The notes beneath the pieces are model-generated. The model did not search any database, was not told the DNA's origin, and worked only from the letters and a program-made list of their open reading frames with translations. From Candidatus Izemoplasma sp. (GTDB lineage: Bacteria; Bacillota_I; Bacilli_A; Izemoplasmatales; Izemoplasmataceae), in the NCBI GenBank assembly GCA_007132465.1, contig SLOP01000017.1, positions 1 through 53,308 on the forward strand: DNA of 53,308 bases. The letters run 5' to 3'. A program made the translations under genes and the position numbers. Positions 51,973 to 53,308 of the stretch are shown one piece after another. Each line of letters opens with the position of its first letter. Positions within the stretch are counted from its first letter, which is position 1.

Positions 51973-52250
51973 AAACATCCTCCTCCTTTAGCTGCACTAT
52001 ATAAATAAATTATACATGTGGGTATTATCACAATTCAAGAAGAAAATCACGTTTACTTATATAACCATGGCTTGAACCATCGTGTAAAGCAATCACAAAA
52101 CGCTTCAGCATGGTCATTTCATGGGCGTGGTTGTTGACGTGGGTAATCAATGCCCCACCCAAAACAAAATAATTATATTGAAAAACCCAATAAAAGAACG
52201 ATTTCTCACGTATACCCTTTGAACACAAAAAAAACCAGGAGGAAAAACCA

Positions 52251-53308
52251 ATGAAAAAATTATTCTTACTGACCGCTTTATTGACTTTGGCGTTTGCCGC
52301 CGTGGCTTGTGACAGCCTCGAAGAACGCATTCGCGATGAGTTCGATTCAAATGAACTCTTCCAATCCAGCGAAGAGGTGCTCGGCTTTTCAGTCATCTCA
52401 TCGGTCACCGCGCTTAGCGCGATGAACTATGAAGCCACCACCGCCGATGCCCAACCAGCCATCACGCGATTGTCACAAACCGCCGATGTCTTCGAAATTC
52501 TAGAAGACATTGAAGCACTGGAGCCCTACTTGGCCTTGGTCATGACATTCATGGGCGAAGGAAACAGCTTTAGCGTCTCCGTTGATGCGTCTGAAGAAGA
52601 AGATTACGATCACGTCATGCTCATTCAAAGCATGAACCTTAAAGGCGAAACCGTCGTCTACACATTCCACTATAACGAAACCATTGAATACGACGACGAT
52701 GATGATGACACGGAGTTTGAAAGCGTCATTGAAGGCATCATGATTATCGACGGTGTCACCTACACGCTTTATGGGGAGCGCGAAGTGGATGAGGGCGAAG
52801 AATCGCTCGAGCTAACTGCATCGCTCGACGATGAAAACTACGTCACCTTCTACGTTGAAATCGAAGATGACGGCGACGAGTTCGAAAGCGAGTTCGAATA
52901 CGAAATGTTCGTCAACAACCAACTCGTGAAGCGCACCGAAATCACGTTTGAACGTGAAGAGGACGAAATCGAGATGGAACTCAAATTCATCGACGGCAAC
53001 CGTGAAAGCGAATATGAGTTTGAAATCGAATTTGATGAAGATGAAATCACCATCGAAATCGAATACAAAATCGTTGTCGACGGCAACACGATTGAAGAAG
53101 GCGACATCGAAATCACCATTACGTTCGACGAAGCCACCAACCAATACACAATCGTCTATAAAATTGATGTACAAGGCGAAGGCGAAGTCATCGTTGAACG
53201 CGACTTGAATGATGAAGACGCAGACGATACCGACGAACCCGATCCGACTGAAGAACCGGATGACACCGACGAACCCGATCCGACTGAAGAACCGGATGAC
53301 ACCGACGA
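52251..53308 (+). CDS. acidic lipoprotein with C-terminal 12-residue repeats, truncated by window edge
   Basis: 352 codons are visible; the 3' end is outside the window. AGGAGG lies 8 bases before ATG. The signal peptide MKKLFLLTALLTLAFAAVAC has a lipobox. After Cys20 the protein is rich in aspartate and glutamate: long alternating runs such as EYEFEIEFDEDE and DDDDDDTEFES. At 53223-53308 the frame enters a tandem repeat of 12 residues, DDTDEPDPTEEP. Such repeats usually form a wall-spanning stalk or bind calcium. The family is unknown. The 272-base gap upstream has no convincing promoter. Confidence 0.85.
   Translation, partial: MKKLFLLTALLTLAFAAVACDSLEERIRDEFDSNELFQSSEEVLGFSVISSVTALSAMNYEATTADAQPAITRLSQTADVFEILEDIEALEPYLALVMTFMGEGNSFSVSVDASEEEDYDHVMLIQSMNLKGETVVYTFHYNETIEYDDDDDDTEFESVIEGIMIIDGVTYTLYGEREVDEGEESLELTASLDDENYVTFYVEIEDDGDEFESEFEYEMFVNNQLVKRTEITFEREEDEIEMELKFIDGNRESEYEFEIEFDEDEITIEIEYKIVVDGNTIEEGDIEITITFDEATNQYTIVYKIDVQGEGEVIVERDLNDEDADDTDEPDPTEEPDDTDEPDPTEEPDDTD
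53223..53308 (+). repeat. 36-bp tandem repeat encoding DDTDEPDPTEEP
   Basis: Unit 1 at 53223-53258, unit 2 at 53259-53294, then a partial third that runs off the edge. Units 1 and 2 differ at two bases (gacgat against gatgac). The copy number outside the window is unknown. Confidence 0.9.

Overview
The window looks like chromosomal DNA of a Gram-positive-type bacterium of the Bacillota or a neighbouring lineage. Ribosome binding sites are strong and AGGAGG-like, several secreted proteins carry a lipobox, isoprenoids are made by the mevalonate route with a type II isomerase, a FakA-like fatty-acid kinase is present, and I see no outer-membrane gene. TGA is used as a stop, so this is not a code-4 mollicute. 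A wall-poor relative such as the Acholeplasma/Izemoplasma group or an Erysipelotrichia-like lineage would fit, but I cannot fix the genus. I see no rRNA, tRNA, insertion sequence, phage gene, CRISPR array or replication origin. The content is mostly ordinary chromosomal genes with a few accessory ones.

Left part (1-9250): the edge-truncated ASCH-domain gene; a zinc-peptidase-like protein; a three-gene operon of a DUF2177 membrane protein, a FakA/DegV fusion and a DUF1295 reductase-like membrane protein; a TspO-like protein; a complete polar amino-acid ABC importer; and an OFA-family MFS transporter. Next (9381-14833) is a tight six-gene operon: a small membrane protein, a TctA-like permease, then mevalonate kinase, diphosphomevalonate decarboxylase, phosphomevalonate kinase and type II IPP isomerase, with overlapping start and stop codons. 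HMG-CoA synthase and reductase are not in the window.

Middle (14994-28338): aldo/keto reductase, a DUF2161 nuclease-like protein, 1-pyrroline-5-carboxylate dehydrogenase, a CPBP membrane protease, uridine kinase and a GGDEF protein. A surface block follows: a beta-propeller lipoprotein, a CotH-kinase lipoprotein, and a 988-residue protein built from two tandem copies of leucine-rich repeats plus a lamin-tail domain.

Right part (28469-53308): a 1251-residue HRDC-DUF4011-SF1 helicase with a nuclease-like C-terminus, resembling single-gene anti-phage helicases; two GlsB/YeaQ paralogues; an ADP-ribosylglycohydrolase-like protein; a DEAD-box helicase with a structured leader; a small membrane protein that seems to start at ATC; a PfpI protein; a GNAT enzyme; NADP-type glutamate dehydrogenase; a CDP-alcohol phosphatidyltransferase; a baeRF-family protein; DUF1475 and DUF3159 membrane proteins; two cyclic-di-GMP enzymes, one with a long structured leader; a PAP2 phosphatase; an InlB-repeat lipoprotein; and, cut by the right edge, a very acidic lipoprotein ending in 12-residue repeats.

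Pathway links: P5C dehydrogenase and glutamate dehydrogenase both act on glutamate but are 20 kb apart. Three proteins handle cyclic-di-GMP. Many promoters share an extended -10 box TGGTATAAT. The most unusual items are the likely ATC start codon, the self-complementary start site of the GGDEF/HD-GYP gene, the structured intergenic RNA candidate upstream of gdhA, the permease inside the mevalonate operon, the FakA-FakB-like fusion and the tandemly duplicated LRR-lamin-tail protein.
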